Source: Mytilinidion resinicola | Taxonomy: Eukaryota > Ascomycota > Dothideomycetes > Mytilinidiales > Mytilinidiaceae | Direction: 5' to 3' | DNA: 64,000 nucleotides | NCBI RefSeq assembly: GCF_010093595.1 | Contig: NW_022985461.1 | Location: forward strand, 352,454-416,453 | In this document: positions 11,592-22,830 of the stretch, piece after piece | Layout of the letters: the number at the start of each line of letters is the position of its first letter | Position numbering within the stretch: position 1 is the stretch's first letter | The notes under the pieces: generated by a model | Seen by the model: the letters and a program-made list of their open reading frames with translations, nothing else | Databases searched by the model: none | What the model was told of the DNA's origin: nothing | Program-made: the position numbers and the translations under genes

Positions 11592-11675
11592 GGTCGATTA
11601 GCTCAGTTGGTTAGAGCGTGGTGCTAATATCCTATGTTAACACCAAGGTCGCGGGTTCGACCCCCGTATTGACCA
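11592..11675 (+). tRNA. tRNA-Ile (anticodon AAT) with 10-nt intron
   Basis: The 84-nt gene folds as a cloverleaf. The acceptor stem pairs GGTCGAT with ATTGACC and is followed by discriminator A. The D arm is GCTCAGTTGGTTAGAGC and the T arm is GCGGGTTCGACCCCCGT, with a normal box B. The anticodon stem TGGTG/CACCA encloses CTAATA plus A, with the 10-nt insert TCCTATGTTA at the canonical intron position (after the base 3' of the anticodon). A run of seven T follows at about 11679, serving as RNA polymerase III terminator. Confidence 0.95.
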
Positions 11676-11678
11676 TTC

Positions 11679-11686
11679 CTTTTTTT
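11679..11686 (+). terminator. Pol III oligo-T terminator
   Basis: An oligo-T run starts within four bases of the tRNA 3' end, the usual RNA polymerase III stop signal. Confidence 0.8.
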
Positions 11687-12133
11687 GCGTTTTGTTGCGC
11701 TCTGGTGGTGGGGAGAGCGTGGGGTCTGGTCGGTGGAGAGACACCCCGGAACCCTCTCATTCTTTTTGAACTTGAGCACCTACCTGAATATTAGTACCCT
11801 TTAAGAGATTCTATAGTACTACAAGACTGGTTCTTGTGGTCGTATTGAGCAACGTTAGAGTATTACTCGAGCTTACCAGTCGTGCTGTGAATTAAGATCG
11901 TGATGTTTCGTTTCTCATCACATGAGCCGTCTCCGCGGCATTCAAGGGCCGAAGGCTGCATCATCACTAACCTCTACTAAGCACACCGGTCAGTATAAAC
12001 AGCTCTGAACCAGAGTCCTCAGAAGGCTACGACAGATTGTGTTGAGTCATGTGAACAGCTGCGCTCTCCATGGTCTCATCACCTCCTTCCTAGCCCGCGT
12101 ACTTCCATCATACAACATCACATCATCCCCGCC
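11687..12133. other. Promoter region of fluG-like gene
   Basis: About 450 bp between the tRNA and the fluG-like start codon; C/T-rich just before the ATG. No gene seen. Confidence 0.45.
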
Positions 12134-14968
12134 ATGACTGACGGCAGAACGTCCATGGAGCCTCTCAAGGCTGCCATAGATAGTTGCCCTATCATCGACA
12201 ACCATGCGCACAACCTGCTCTTACCCACTCACGTGGAAGCTCATCCTTTCGAGGCCATCACTTCGGAAGCGCAAGGACGGGCGCTACAAGACACATTCAA
12301 GTCGCTGTCACATCTTCGAGCCGAGAGGCAGCTGAGAGAACTGTATGAGTGCCCGAAGGATGCTAATTGGGAAGATATCCTGAAGAAGCGGGCTGAATGG
12401 CTCCACAACGACCAGGAGGCTCTCATTCGAAAATGCTTGCATGGAATCCACTGCATTCTCATGGATGACGGATTGGGCGGAGCTGAGAAAGTGCTTACCT
12501 ATGATGAGCACGATCAATATACTCCAGCTCCTACGAAACGAATCGTGAGGATCGAGACAGTTGCCGAGTATCTCATGGAGAACATTCTGCGGAAGGCCTC
12601 GGAAGTGGATTTGGAAGAAGAAAGATATCTCACCGACATATGGGTCCTTTTTACAGGAGAGTTTGAGCGGTCGATCCTCGACGCAATTAAAGATCCTGAC
12701 GTTGCTGGCTTCAAGACAGTCGTTTGTTACAGGAGCGGACTGGATGTCGAACCCGACTACAATGACAACCTGGAGCTTCAAGTCTCGAAACCTTTCGAGC
12801 ACTATGTTCAACGAGCCATTAGAAAACGAAAGTTCAGGATCGAAAGGAAGGCCTTGAATGACTTTCTCGTGTTGAAGACTTTGGAAATCCTATCCGACAA
12901 CACGTTTGGAACGGATCTGTCCAAGCCCTTGCAATTTCATACTGGCCTTGGGGACAACGATATCAACCTCTTGCAGTCCAACCCCGCCTATCTGCAGCCA
13001 CTCATCGAGAATTATCCAGCTGTGCCCTTCGTTCTTCTCCATTCGTCGTATCCATACACTAGAGAAGCAGGTTATCTCGCCACCGTCTTCAGCCATGTTT
13101 TCCTTGATGTTGGGGAGATCTTCCCAATGCTGAGCAGAGACGGCCAAATATCTGCAATAAGGCAATCTCTAGAGCTGGTGCCCGGGGGCAAGCTACTGTA
13201 CTCAACCGACGGACACTGGTTTCCCGAGACGTATTGGCTGGCAAATAAGCAATTTCGGGAAGCTCTATACGAGGTATCCATTCCCACGAGCTTTCAGAGA
13301 AATTCCAAACGCAACAATGCATATATATATTTCTCTTTAATATGCTAACCATTGCATACAGGTATTATCAGAATATGTGAAGAAAGATGACCTGACCATC
13401 GCTCAAGCGATCTCAATGACCAAGGATATGCTTTACAACAACGCGAACGTCCTATACGACCTGAAGGAACCTTCACCAGTCTTGAACTTGAAAGAAACGG
13501 GTGAGGCCAATCAAAAAGCTATTGCGTGGCATCCCAAGCCACCTCCGCCGGCAAAAGTTTACGACATCCAGGCTTTTGAAAACTTCATGAAAGACAACTC
13601 GGCCATACAATTCGTATACGTTCAATGGCTCGACTACATGGCCACGATGCGAGTCCGAATCGTGCCAATTGCCGAATTCGAACGTCTCATCAAGACGGGC
13701 GGGCGCATTGGTATTTCGCGCGGCAACACCGGCACTCTTCAGAACGACGGAATTACTCCTGCAGTCAACACGACCGGCCAGATTTACATCGAACCTGACT
13801 TGAATACTCTACGACGAACCCACAAGAAAGACCCACTACCATCCGCAACCGTGCTATCCTTCTGGCGAGACGAAGACGGAAGCCCTATCAAAGAATGCCC
13901 CCGCGGCGGCCTCCAGATCCTCCTCGATGACCTCTCTTCAGCCCACTCCATCACCATTCTCGTCGGCTTCGAAATCGAAGTCACGTTCCTCACCCGCCAC
14001 CCCGAAAACAAAGACGAGTCTTACGCTCCTCTGACAACGGAACACGCGTGGGGTACCATGACGCCCCAGCAGTGGCAGCAACTCCCCCTCCTTGCCGAAG
14101 TCGCCACCAGCCTCGCTGAAATCGGCATTCCCATCCAACAATTCCATGCCGAGGCCGGCGCCGGACAATACGAATTTGTGCTTCCGCCTCTCCCAGCCCT
14201 CGCTGCCATCGACACCCTAATCCAAGCCCGCCAAGTCATCTACCAAATAGCAGCGACGCACGGCCTCCGCGCTACACTCCACCCGCAGCCCTACCCTGGC
14301 ATCGGCACTGCGGCTCACGCTCATATCTCCGTCAGCCCGCCGGAGAAGGAGCTCGCGTTCTTCGTCGGCGGCGTGCTCAAGCACCTCGAAGCCATCTGCG
14401 CCTTCTCGATGCCCGAGGCTGTGAGCTACGGCCGTGTGGTGGACGACCACTGGACGGGCGGGACGTGGGTGGCGTGGGGGACGCAGAACCGCGAGACGCC
14501 GCTGCGCAAGGTCAGCGATGGGCGGTGGGAGGTGAGGTGTTTGGATGGGATGGCGAATATGTATCTGGCTATGGCGGCGATTGTGGGTGCGGGATTGCTG
14601 GGGTTGAAAGAAGGTGGGGCGGAGATTTTCATGGAGAAGGATTGTCCGTGTGAGTTGCTCTCGTGCTTCCCTGGCCATGGTTTTTTGTGATTAAGATGGA
14701 GAATGGTTTTGCTGACGACTGTACTCGCGCTCTAGATAACCCGAGCCGCATGTCGGCGGAGCAGCTGAAGACGGATTACGGCATCCACCGCCGTATGCCT
14801 GCTACGATTGATGAAGCGCTAGAGGCACTATACAAGGACTCTGACCTCAAGGAGGTCATGGCGAATGGCCTGGTATGGGATTTCATGGCTATGAAGAAAG
14901 TGGAGCAGAAGATGCTGGCGGATATGCCGGAGAAGGAGAGGAGGGTGTGGCTTATCGAGCGATACTAG
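12134..14968 (+). CDS. fluG: FluG-like protein: amidohydrolase fused to glutamine synthetase
   Basis: Exons 12134-13273, 13362-14649 and 14736-14968 give 886 residues, close to the ~865 of Aspergillus nidulans FluG. The introns are GTATCC...TACAG (88 nt) and GTGAGT...TCTAG (86 nt). Residues ~1-420 form an amidohydrolase-2 (nodulin/FluG N-terminal) domain: IDNHAHNLLLP holds the HxH metal motif, then QFHTGLGD and LYSTDGHWFPE. Residues ~450-886 form a class-I glutamine-synthetase-like domain: FVYVQWLDYM, FEIEVTFL, HAEAGAGQYEFVLP, TAAHAHISV, EVRCLDGMANMYLAMAAIVGAGLLG (given in two parts in the protein) and the CPYNPSRMS junction across intron 2. In A. nidulans FluG makes an extracellular signal needed for asexual sporulation. 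In other fungi it may act only as a GS-like enzyme, so the developmental role here is inferred. Confidence 0.9.
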
Positions 14969-15330
14969 TGGGTAAATGTTATAGCAGAACAGGGGTAGCG
15001 ACAGCCTGTAGAGGGCGTGATTTGAACGGTCATGGGTGCTTCCTGGCGCTTGGGCTTACATGTGTACGTAATTATGTTGGTATGCTGCTACGATTAATGG
15101 AACTGTGAGGATGAGGCGCCTCTTTGCTACGTTATGTTACAAAGTCTTACGGATCTGACCGCATACGAACTATTTTTGTTAGACACAAGGTGGATGCCGC
15201 GCTGCACGTCTCGTAGTCGTTTCTTACTGCAAAAGCAACGGCATGTATATCAGCCTTCTGCCATCAAGATTGTTGACCTACGGAAAGTAGCTGAGGCACC
15301 TCCGCGCACAGGTTAGGGAAATATGTTGGA

Positions 15331-15458
15331 AGTTCTTACAGAATCAACCGTGTAGAAGAAAACCTAAGAGGCGCGGCGTATACGTAGAGGGCAGGCGGCG
15401 TAGTTACTTTTTACCACATAACCAACCAGCCCAAATCCGATCGATTGTAGAAGGGAAG
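15331..15458 (+). repeat. Direct repeat copy 1 (128 bp)
   Basis: Ungapped partner of 15520-15647. By eye 16 of 128 positions differ; about 12 are transitions and several are CpA/TpA pairs, which resembles RIP. Confidence 0.85.
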
Positions 15459-15519
15459 ATTACGAAGCTCCGAGCCCGCAGAGAGCGCTCCAGTGGGTAG
15501 ATTAGAATTCTTAGTTGCA

Positions 15520-15647
15520 AGTTTTTACAGAATCAACCGCGGAGAAGAAGCTTTAAGAGACGCGGCGTACACGCAGAGGGTAGACGGCGTAGTTCCTTCT
15601 TACCACAGAACCAACCAGCCTAAATCCGATCGATTGTAGAAGGGAAG
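15520..15647 (+). repeat. Direct repeat copy 2 (128 bp)
   Basis: Second copy, same orientation, 61 bp after copy 1. Both contain the shared end AATCCGATCGATTGTAGAAG. Neither encodes a protein that I can see. Confidence 0.85.
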
Positions 15648-16210
15648 CTCTAAATCCGCAGAAACGCCATAATGAAGAATCAACTCATTGTAATATTGAC
15701 ACTCTCCCATAGCTCGAGTGAGCGTGTCAAAGAGTTTGCATCACGATAACAGTCTGAATCGCAGCTTGTTATGCAGATCCTATGCCATGTCATCTGAATT
15801 CCAGACTGGCTCCCGTGTTCTTTCATCCCCTTGGAGTGTTAGCCCCATCCCACGGTCTGATTCACCGTTGTTGCGCAATAACATAACAAAATCGGGCTTA
15901 GATCGCACGGACTGGCTCTCGTTTATGCTTCTCAGCGTAGTTACTGTAATTTACCCTTTTCCTCCGACCCAATTTCGAGCGTTCCGAACATTACACCGGG
16001 TCAATATCCCAAATCGCCACCTAAACATGGCTCTTTTGACCTGATCTCCATCTCACCACCTCACAGCCTCACGCTTTAGCCCTTGCCCAATTCAGACCCC
16101 CACGTTATTAATATCCCAAATAGGTACTAAAATCACAGCATATGAGCCATCGAGCTCAAGACGAAAAACGGGTATATAACTATCCAAATCTACCTAAGCG
16201 GGGGGGGGCC

Positions 16211-17756
16211 TCACTTCCCCTTCAGTGCGTCGCCCCCCGCGAACCACCTCCCTAGCCACGTCGAGCCATGCTCCTGATACTGCGCGCGCGTCACGACGAC
16301 GCCGCGGAGGAGGTCGCGGTCGTGGGCCAGCCGCGCGCCGCCGAGCCAGGTGTGTTTGATTGGGTCCGGGGCGCGGGCGATGCGGAGAGGGATGTTTGTG
16401 GGGGTGAGTTGGCGGAGGTCGGTTTCGCTACGGAAATATCCTGTCAGTCTTTTGAACCCCGACGCAGACAGGGGAGCGGAGTGGGAGCTAGAGGTAAGGA
16501 ATGGGTACTCACAGCCTCTCCATGAACCCCTTGATCAGCGAATTGCCCCCTACCACCACGATATTCGCCAGCATCCCAGCCTGCAGCGCCGCTGGGAGGA
16601 CGGATAAGCTTTGCATTATAGCTTCTGGCAGCCCAGCTTCCTGCAGCCCGATATCCGTCGGCGTGAATAGCAGCTCCGGAACCGCAAAGCGCTCGTTGCC
16701 GACTGGGAGGATGTCCTCACGGGGCCCGTCGAGCGGCTGAAGCAGTTTGCGGCGCGCCTTGATCGGGTCATGCGGCCGTGCGAAGCCATGGGCGCTATGC
16801 TCGTAGTTCGGCAAGACGTAGTCGAGGACGATTGAAGGGTCGACTTCGCGGCGATCTGAAAGCCCGCCTTTCCACGTGCGCTCGAGATCCGTCTTGAATG
16901 AGGGCGAGACGAAGGAGACGGCTTCTTTGATCTCGTTGAGGAGGTATGTTTCGTCGAGCATGTTGATGTGGCGGGTGGAGGAGAGCTCTTTGAGGTAGTT
17001 TGTGAGGAGCTTCCCGCCGACGGACATGCGGCGGATGGCCAAGTGGATGGGGCGACCATTATAGAGGGGAGTGATGGTCGTGTGGGAGTAGGAGCTGTCG
17101 ATTAGGAGGAGGCACTCCGGGGGGAGGGGCGAGGTATCTGGAGGAGCGGAGTCGGAGAAGAGGGAGGGGATGTCGTTATAAGCGTTCAGAGCCGGACCTG
17201 TGGTCTTATTAGCCTAGCATCTCATATGTAGCAACTTCACAGAGAGTGTTGTCATACCTATACTCCTATAATACGTCGCAAACTCAAACTCCTCAAACAC
17301 CATCTCATCGCAATTCTTCTGCAGCTGCACCGGGCAATTCGGCGCCTCCGCAAGCACCAGGTTCGTCTCTTTCGGATCACACTACACCAAACCATCAGCC
17401 CATATTCTTTCCATTCTGAATGTGTTCCGTCATACCCTCAGCCCCTCCTTTCCCTCCGAAAACTCATGCTCCCAAATCGCCTTCTCCGCCTCCCAGTTCA
17501 CGATGAACCCGCGCTCGACCGGACGCCGAAACGCCATTTCGCCAAAGTTTGTGCATTTATCGAGGTCGGACGCGATGTAGACGCGTTTGTCGCGGCCTTT
17601 CGCAATGCAATTGGGGATTATCTTGCAGTCGTCGTAGGTAGGAGCAGCGGCGGCGGAAGCGAAGCCGGCTTTGAGGGTGTATGCGCCGTTGTCCAGGACG
17701 AGGGTTTGGGTTGCGACGGGGTCGTGGGCGGCTTTGCGCCAGCCTTTGGGAGGCAT
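16211..17756 (-). CDS. arp6: Actin-related protein 6 (SWR1 complex subunit)
   Basis: Exons 17756-17436, 17381-17258, 17197-16513 and 16427-16211 give 448 residues, the usual Arp6 size. Introns of 54, 60 and 85 nt all have GTATGA/GTGAGT donors and a TAG or CAG acceptor. The actin fold is clear: N-terminal LVLDNGAYTLKAGFA phosphate loop, then DPKETNLVLAEAP, LLLIDSSYSHTTITPLYNG, LDYVLPNYEHSAHG, RFAVPELLFTPTDIGL, VVVGGNSLIKGF, and a C-terminal HTWLGGARLAHDRDL. YEHSAHG and the linker after it match Arp6 rather than conventional actin. Arp6 with Swc6 is needed in the SWR1 remodeller, which deposits histone H2A.Z in nucleosomes. It is divergent from the next gene across ~380 bp. Confidence 0.92.
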
Positions 17757-18135
17757 GGTTGTGTGTTGGGGAGGTGTTTGTTTTTGGAGAAGTTGATTGA
17801 GAATGACGATGTTAGAGTAGCGGAGATGAAGTCCACGTGACCAATATTTGTCTCTTCCTTCTTAAATGTGAACTAGTGGTGCAGTTTCTACTCTCTCATA
17901 ATATGGAGTCTTTTTATCGCCCGAACGCTCTGCCAGAAATCTGTAAGCTCGGATTATCCACATCTTCAGATCGGCCCAAGCATCCAAAAACAGCACAGCG
18001 CACCCCCACCGCGGGGTCACAAAATTTATATTTCGTCCTGACTCGACACCAGCCATCATCTTCCTATAAACCTTCACGACCTCTCAAACCTCCAACCCAA
18101 AACCACCCTCCCAAAACCCTCCAAAAACCGCAACA
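17757..18135. promoter_or_regulatory. Divergent promoter, arp6 / GCIP-like gene
   Basis: 379 bp separate the two start codons, so both promoters must lie here. No defined factor sites were identified. Confidence 0.6.
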
Positions 18136-19347
18136 ATGCCACCAAAAGCAACCCCAACAACCGCCTCCCTCATCGACCTAGCCCACACAACCCGCACCCT
18201 CCTCACCCATCTCCAATCCTCGCTCGCACCCCCAACCGCCGCCTCACCCTCCACCACCTCGCCCCAAGATGCCACCACCACCACCTCCTCCACCACCCCC
18301 CCACCCCCAATTCTCGAAACCCTCAAATCCACAACCGCCCTCCTCCGCGCCAACACAACCACCCTCTCCCTCCTCCTCCTCACGCCCCCGCTGACCCCCT
18401 CGGCCCTCTACCCCAAAATCACAACCACAACCGACATCCTGCTCACCATGGTCGCCTGCCTAAGCCCGCCTCCCGCCTCCAGCTCTACCTCCCACCCCCA
18501 ATCTTCGGAATTAGGCTCGACAGTCCACAGCGCCGCCCGCCTCGCCGTGCGGCGCGTGCTCGCCGCGTGGTCCGAGCTGCTCGCGCTCGTGGGGCGCGTC
18601 GCGGAGCGCGCGCAGCACGGCACCACCGACGCCCAAGACCGGAAGAGCGGGAAGTTCGACAAGGGCGTGCAGGAGGCGGATCGCGCGGCCGTGCTCGCGG
18701 CGACGGGGGTGGTGTGGGAGTGCTGCGAGGCGGTTGAGCGGGTCGTTGCGGACGGGATTGTGGGGACGGTGGTGCGGAGGGCGGAGGAGTGGCGGGGGGT
18801 GTTGGTGGATGCGGTGCAGGAACTGAAGGAGTGGGGGGAGGAAGGGGAGGAAGAGGGAGTAGGAAGCGATGGGGAGGAAGAAGGGTTTGGCGATGAGGAT
18901 GATTTCTTTGGGGCGGGGAATAAGTTGGGGAAGGGGGATAGTGAGGTGAGGCGGTTGTTGGAGAGGAGTGTGAAGAAGTTGAGGATGGTGGGGTTGGTGT
19001 ATCAGGCGCTTGTTAAGAGGAGGTTGAGGACGTTTCCGGTGCCGAAGGCCTCGTCAACTGGGAAAGCTTTGAAGGAGGGGGAGACGGAGGCGGAGGTGGT
19101 GGCGGAGCGGAATATGCAGACGCTGGATCAGATTATGGCGCTGTTGAAAGGGATACCGGAGACTGTGGATGAGCTTGCGTCCGCGTTTTACGACCTCGAT
19201 GCTGAAGAGGTGGGGAAGTTGCTGGAGAAGGTGTGTGGGGATGCTATCAGGGCGACGCAAATTGTGGAGAAGAGTTGGGAGGGGAAGGAGGATGAGTTCA
19301 GCGCGTGGGCGGGGAAGTGGAGGGGGAGTTTTGAGGGGGTGGAGTGA
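18136..19347 (+). CDS. GCIP/cyclin-D1-binding-protein-1-like protein
   Basis: A single-exon, 403-residue protein. Residues 1-110 contain a Thr/Pro/Ser-rich insert. Residues ~10-250 are helical: LIDLAHTTRTLLTHLQSSL, LLRANTTTLSLLLLTPPLTPSALYPKI, then AARLAVRRVLAAWSELLAL. An acidic stretch (EEGEEEGVGSDGEEEGFGDEDDFFGAG, residues ~236-262) precedes a second helical part: VRRLLERSVKKLRMVGLVYQAL, then IPETVDELASAFYDLD. This layout is that of the GRAP2/cyclin-D-interacting (GCIP, CCNDBP1) family, named for a mammalian cyclin D1 binding protein. Its fungal function is not established. The start MPPKATPTT follows an A-rich leader. The gene is extremely GC/purine-skewed in its 3' half. Confidence 0.75.
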   Translation: MPPKATPTTASLIDLAHTTRTLLTHLQSSLAPPTAASPSTTSPQDATTTTSSTTPPPPILETLKSTTALLRANTTTLSLLLLTPPLTPSALYPKITTTTDILLTMVACLSPPPASSSTSHPQSSELGSTVHSAARLAVRRVLAAWSELLALVGRVAERAQHGTTDAQDRKSGKFDKGVQEADRAAVLAATGVVWECCEAVERVVADGIVGTVVRRAEEWRGVLVDAVQELKEWGEEGEEEGVGSDGEEEGFGDEDDFFGAGNKLGKGDSEVRRLLERSVKKLRMVGLVYQALVKRRLRTFPVPKASSTGKALKEGETEAEVVAERNMQTLDQIMALLKGIPETVDELASAFYDLDAEEVGKLLEKVCGDAIRATQIVEKSWEGKEDEFSAWAGKWRGSFEGVE

Positions 19348-19698
19348 AGAGTGAGCGAACCACCTCTTGTCGAACAGTTGAAGAAGACGTATCAGAAAGA
19401 GTGTAAAAAGGCCACACAGCTTCAGGTAAATTGGAGAGCAAAAAAGGCAGAATAACCCATTTCAATCCAATCGGTCGGCTCAAGACCAAACCAATGAAAT
19501 CCATCTATCCCATCCATCATCCAACACCAAATTCCACCTCGAATGGAACAAGAAAAAACCCAACCATGCTGGAATATAGACACAAGAGGCTCTTCTACAC
19601 CTAGCGTCACCTTTTTCGCCAAAAGCTCCCTCTGCATAGCCAATCCAAATTTAGATCCGAGTCGAAGATTTATCCAATCCACTTCACACGCTCCTCCC
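19348..19698. other. Intergenic region between convergent genes
   Basis: 351 bp of 3' flanking sequence shared by converging genes; no further feature. Confidence 0.5.
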
Positions 19699-20456
19699 TC
19701 AGATCGCCATCGCAAAAGCAGCAAACCCCAACACCGCCGCACCATACCCACGCACATCCGCCGCCGCACCCGTGCTCGTCGCACCGGCCGCAGACGCAGT
19801 CTTCGAAGCCGAGCCCGTAGGGGAAGAGGTGACAGTCGCCGACTTGGCGGACCCAGACGCGGCGGAGCCGGAGGCGGTGGGGAGAGCGACAGAGGAACTC
19901 AGCGCGGCGGCGCAGATGCCGGCGACGGCGGGTTGGACCTCTGTGGAGAATATTAGTTATGTGTTTTGGGACTTTCCTTGGAGCGAAGTCGGAGAGGTGA
20001 CGATAGAGCAATGACGTTTGGCGTAGCAAGTGGACTAATGCTCGCGTAACGGTCTAGATGGGAATGAGAGAAGAGGTCACGTACTAGCCTGGTCGTCCTT
20101 GCTGCATCCAGACGCGATACACGGCGAAGCGTTTGTCGTGATCTCGTTGGCCTTTGTGACGCACTGGCATTGGAAGTCGGTGCTGCTGCAGCCGGACTTT
20201 GTGATGGCGGAGACGATGCAGGTGAGCTGGGTTGGAGGTTAGTTTTGTTTCGAGGAGATGATGGGCTGGGGAGTTCGAGCTGCAAGACGCGCAAATGTGC
20301 AAGGAGGCGAGGGACTTTGGATCGGAAATCGGATTACGGCGCCTGGATCATGGAAGATGGACTACTCACAGCACAAGTCGGGATGCTGCTATAGTCAACC
20401 GCAACGACGGAGGTAGTGGCAGCGAGGAGCGCGAGGATAGTGGTGGCGAACTTCAT
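19699..20456 (-). CDS. CFEM-domain GPI-anchored cell-surface protein
   Basis: Exons 20456-20370, 20226-20085 and 19940-19699 give 156 residues. The introns are unusually long for this window (143 and 144 nt). A signal peptide (MKFATTILALLAATTSVVAV) precedes the CFEM domain at residues ~22-85. The eight cysteines are visible: PTCALTC, SGCSS, FQCQC, SPCIASGC and GIC. A Ser/Ala/Thr-rich stalk follows (SSVALPTASGSAASG onward). The C-terminus ends in a hydrophobic GPI signal (GYGAAVLGFAAFAMAI). CFEM proteins are extracellular and restricted to fungi. Several bind haem or act in cell-wall stability and host interaction; haem binding usually needs an Asp in the domain, and DFQCQC supplies one. Exact role unknown. 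Confidence 0.9.
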
Positions 20457-22830
20457 ATTTGCGGTTTTGAAAGAGCGAAGAGATAGATGAATGATAGATT
20501 CGAGGTGGGCGGCAGAGGCAGCTATCAAAGAGTAAGTGTTCCGCAAAACGCAAGGGATGATAATCCTCTTTTATATGCAGTGTCGCGACGTATCCGCATA
20601 GCTGGAAGGAATTGAGACGAGACTAAGAAGCCACGAGCGAGGCAGACAAGGGATCCACCCGCTTTTAACATGTTGTTAGATAAGAAGAAAACGGAACATG
20701 CATAGCCAGCTCCTCGGAGTCAGCTGAATCCAAACGCGATCAGCGGCAGTTGAATTAATTGCATTGGGACGCGGAGCTGGGGTGCTGACGGCCAGGCGTG
20801 GGCAACAGCGCGTCTCGCGAAGCCGTGACAGGTGAGAATGGGGGATGTGGAAAGGGAAAAGGCGCGCCGACGTGCATGTGGAGGTGATACAAAGCGGTTG
20901 GCGGAACGGGAACGAGAAGGATGGAAGTCAGGATCCAATTGAATCCTCCATCCTCCATCCTCCATCATTATGACCAGATAAGAGGAGGAACGAATGCACA
21001 CGTACATGAAGGAGCGCTCGGAGCAGTGACTATGGCAGATATAAAAAAGAGGGTATGCAGAGTAGATTTACTCGTCACTTGAGGAAGAAGAAGACGAAGA
21101 AGAAGCAACACACACCTCCTTCTCCAACAGCAGGGCCATCCCAAGTATATACCCTCTAATCCACAACAGACTCCGTAATAAAGAAAATGAGACCTCTAAT
21201 CTATCCCGAATTAAAACATCCTCCACTCGCCAGCTCGCTCTCCACACACCTCATCCCCACCATCCTACTCGACCGCTTCCTCGCGCCATGTTCCGCCCCA
21301 ACGTCGTCAATCCCAGCCTCACCCGCCAATCACACCCCATAACAGCCCGCCCGCAGATCCCGGGCGTGCTGGGCGCTGGGTTGTCTGCGGAGCCCAGGCA
21401 CACGCACGGCCCCTCGGCCTCCCGAAGCAAGCAAAGGCTGGATGCGCCCGGCACTCGCAGCCCGCATGCGATAAGGGGGGCCCAAGCGGCGCGGAACAAA
21501 AAGTGGTGGTTGCAGCCCCTGATCGACGGCAGCGAATCGAGCACCTCGGAAAGCGGGGCGAGGGCGCGCACGCTCCCCTCGGTACCGACTTCTCGTGACA
21601 TGTACTGCAGCAAGCCATCGGAGAAATCGTGCTGACCCATGCTTGCTGTGGACGTCGGACCGGACGCTTCGGAGTGTGGCACGTTGCCGGGCTGGTCTGG
21701 TAGCACGACGCGTGACGCGCGTGTGTCGCTGGAGGGAGCGTGAGAGAGTCGTGAAAGGCCCACAGGGGCAAAGCTTGGAGAAGGATAGATAGATGGGTTG
21801 GCGAGGGGAGCTGATGGGAGAGACATGTGACTTATCACCTGCATTATCCCGTGGAGTGGAGTCGAGGCCAGAAAATTGAATCGCCAGCCATTCAGCCCCC
21901 CGCCAAAACCGACTCGTCACTCAGCAGCCGTCTCACCACCAAAGCCTATTTATCGAATATTTCACGTCAGCTTCAGAGCCAAGACAAGACGCATGGAGAT
22001 CTCACCACGAAAAGTGTATTCCACAAGCAATCATTTCACCAATCTCGTCAAAAGAGAGACACATCTCATGCTTCGTTTACAAGTTACGATTTATACAGAC
22101 TAGCTTTAGCATAGTACATGCCATCCGTCTTCTCATCTCTCGAGAAGACCACCCATTTCTCTAGCCAGACCACTCACTCCTCCATACCCGGCCGGCTGTC
22201 CAAAATATTCCAGCATCTGCGTAACATACAGAACCCGCTATATGCCAGGTGCGCCATAGTGTGTCTACCAACCCCGTTCCCGTTGCCGCTAAAAAAATCG
22301 CCCGGCCATTTTGTCGGCTGTGTGCCCCAGGAGAAAGTTGTGGAAAGGAGTCCCCTACCCGCCCGCCTTGCTCCGTTTCCGATAAAAGTTCCCGTTTGCC
22401 CTAGTTGCAGTGTCGAAGAGAAGAAAGGTCTGTTCCGTAGACTGCAACTGCTGTCGAGTATACGTCCCAGCTACCGAGTATGCTGCCGTCGAGAAGAAAA
22501 AAATAAAAATAAAACAAATAACGCAGACTCGAATCTGTCTAGGTATCGTGCAGTATGCAGAGCCGAGAGAAGAGGAAATTGCTGAACCACACAAGCCGTC
22601 AAGAAGAGAAGAAGTGAAATCGTGCAAATCTTGTGTAAGTCGCTTTTTGCCCGCACGCTGCGCCAGACAAATCCAGATACTAAAAACTGAAACTAAAACT
22701 CCCGACCCCACTGGTGGCATGACACATATATGCTTATGTCGTCCTGTCTGTATGGGGAGTACGGGACATGGAATCTCTTAACATATGTGACAGGAAGGGA
22801 ATTTGAAAGGAAAACTGCTTGCTGCTGATC
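20457..22830. other. Intergenic region
   Basis: 2.4 kb. Long overlapping frames on the minus strand at 21251-21920 occupy all three frames of a GC-rich patch and show no domain, so they are not accepted. A GAA-rich tract lies at about 21083-21110. No RNA gene recognised. Confidence 0.5.

Larger units (their letters stand above)
14969..16210. other. Intergenic region holding a direct repeat
   Basis: 1.2 kb between two genes that converge on this interval. Besides a 128-bp direct repeat pair (listed separately) it contains only short frames without protein features. A G9-10 run lies at about 16201. Confidence 0.5.

Noticed and set aside
15718..16044. 108-codon plus-strand frame
   Set aside because: No signal peptide, domain or codon pattern supporting a gene.
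21251..21920. Three overlapping minus-strand frames of 150-197 codons
   Set aside because: All three minus frames are open at once, which points to composition rather than coding.
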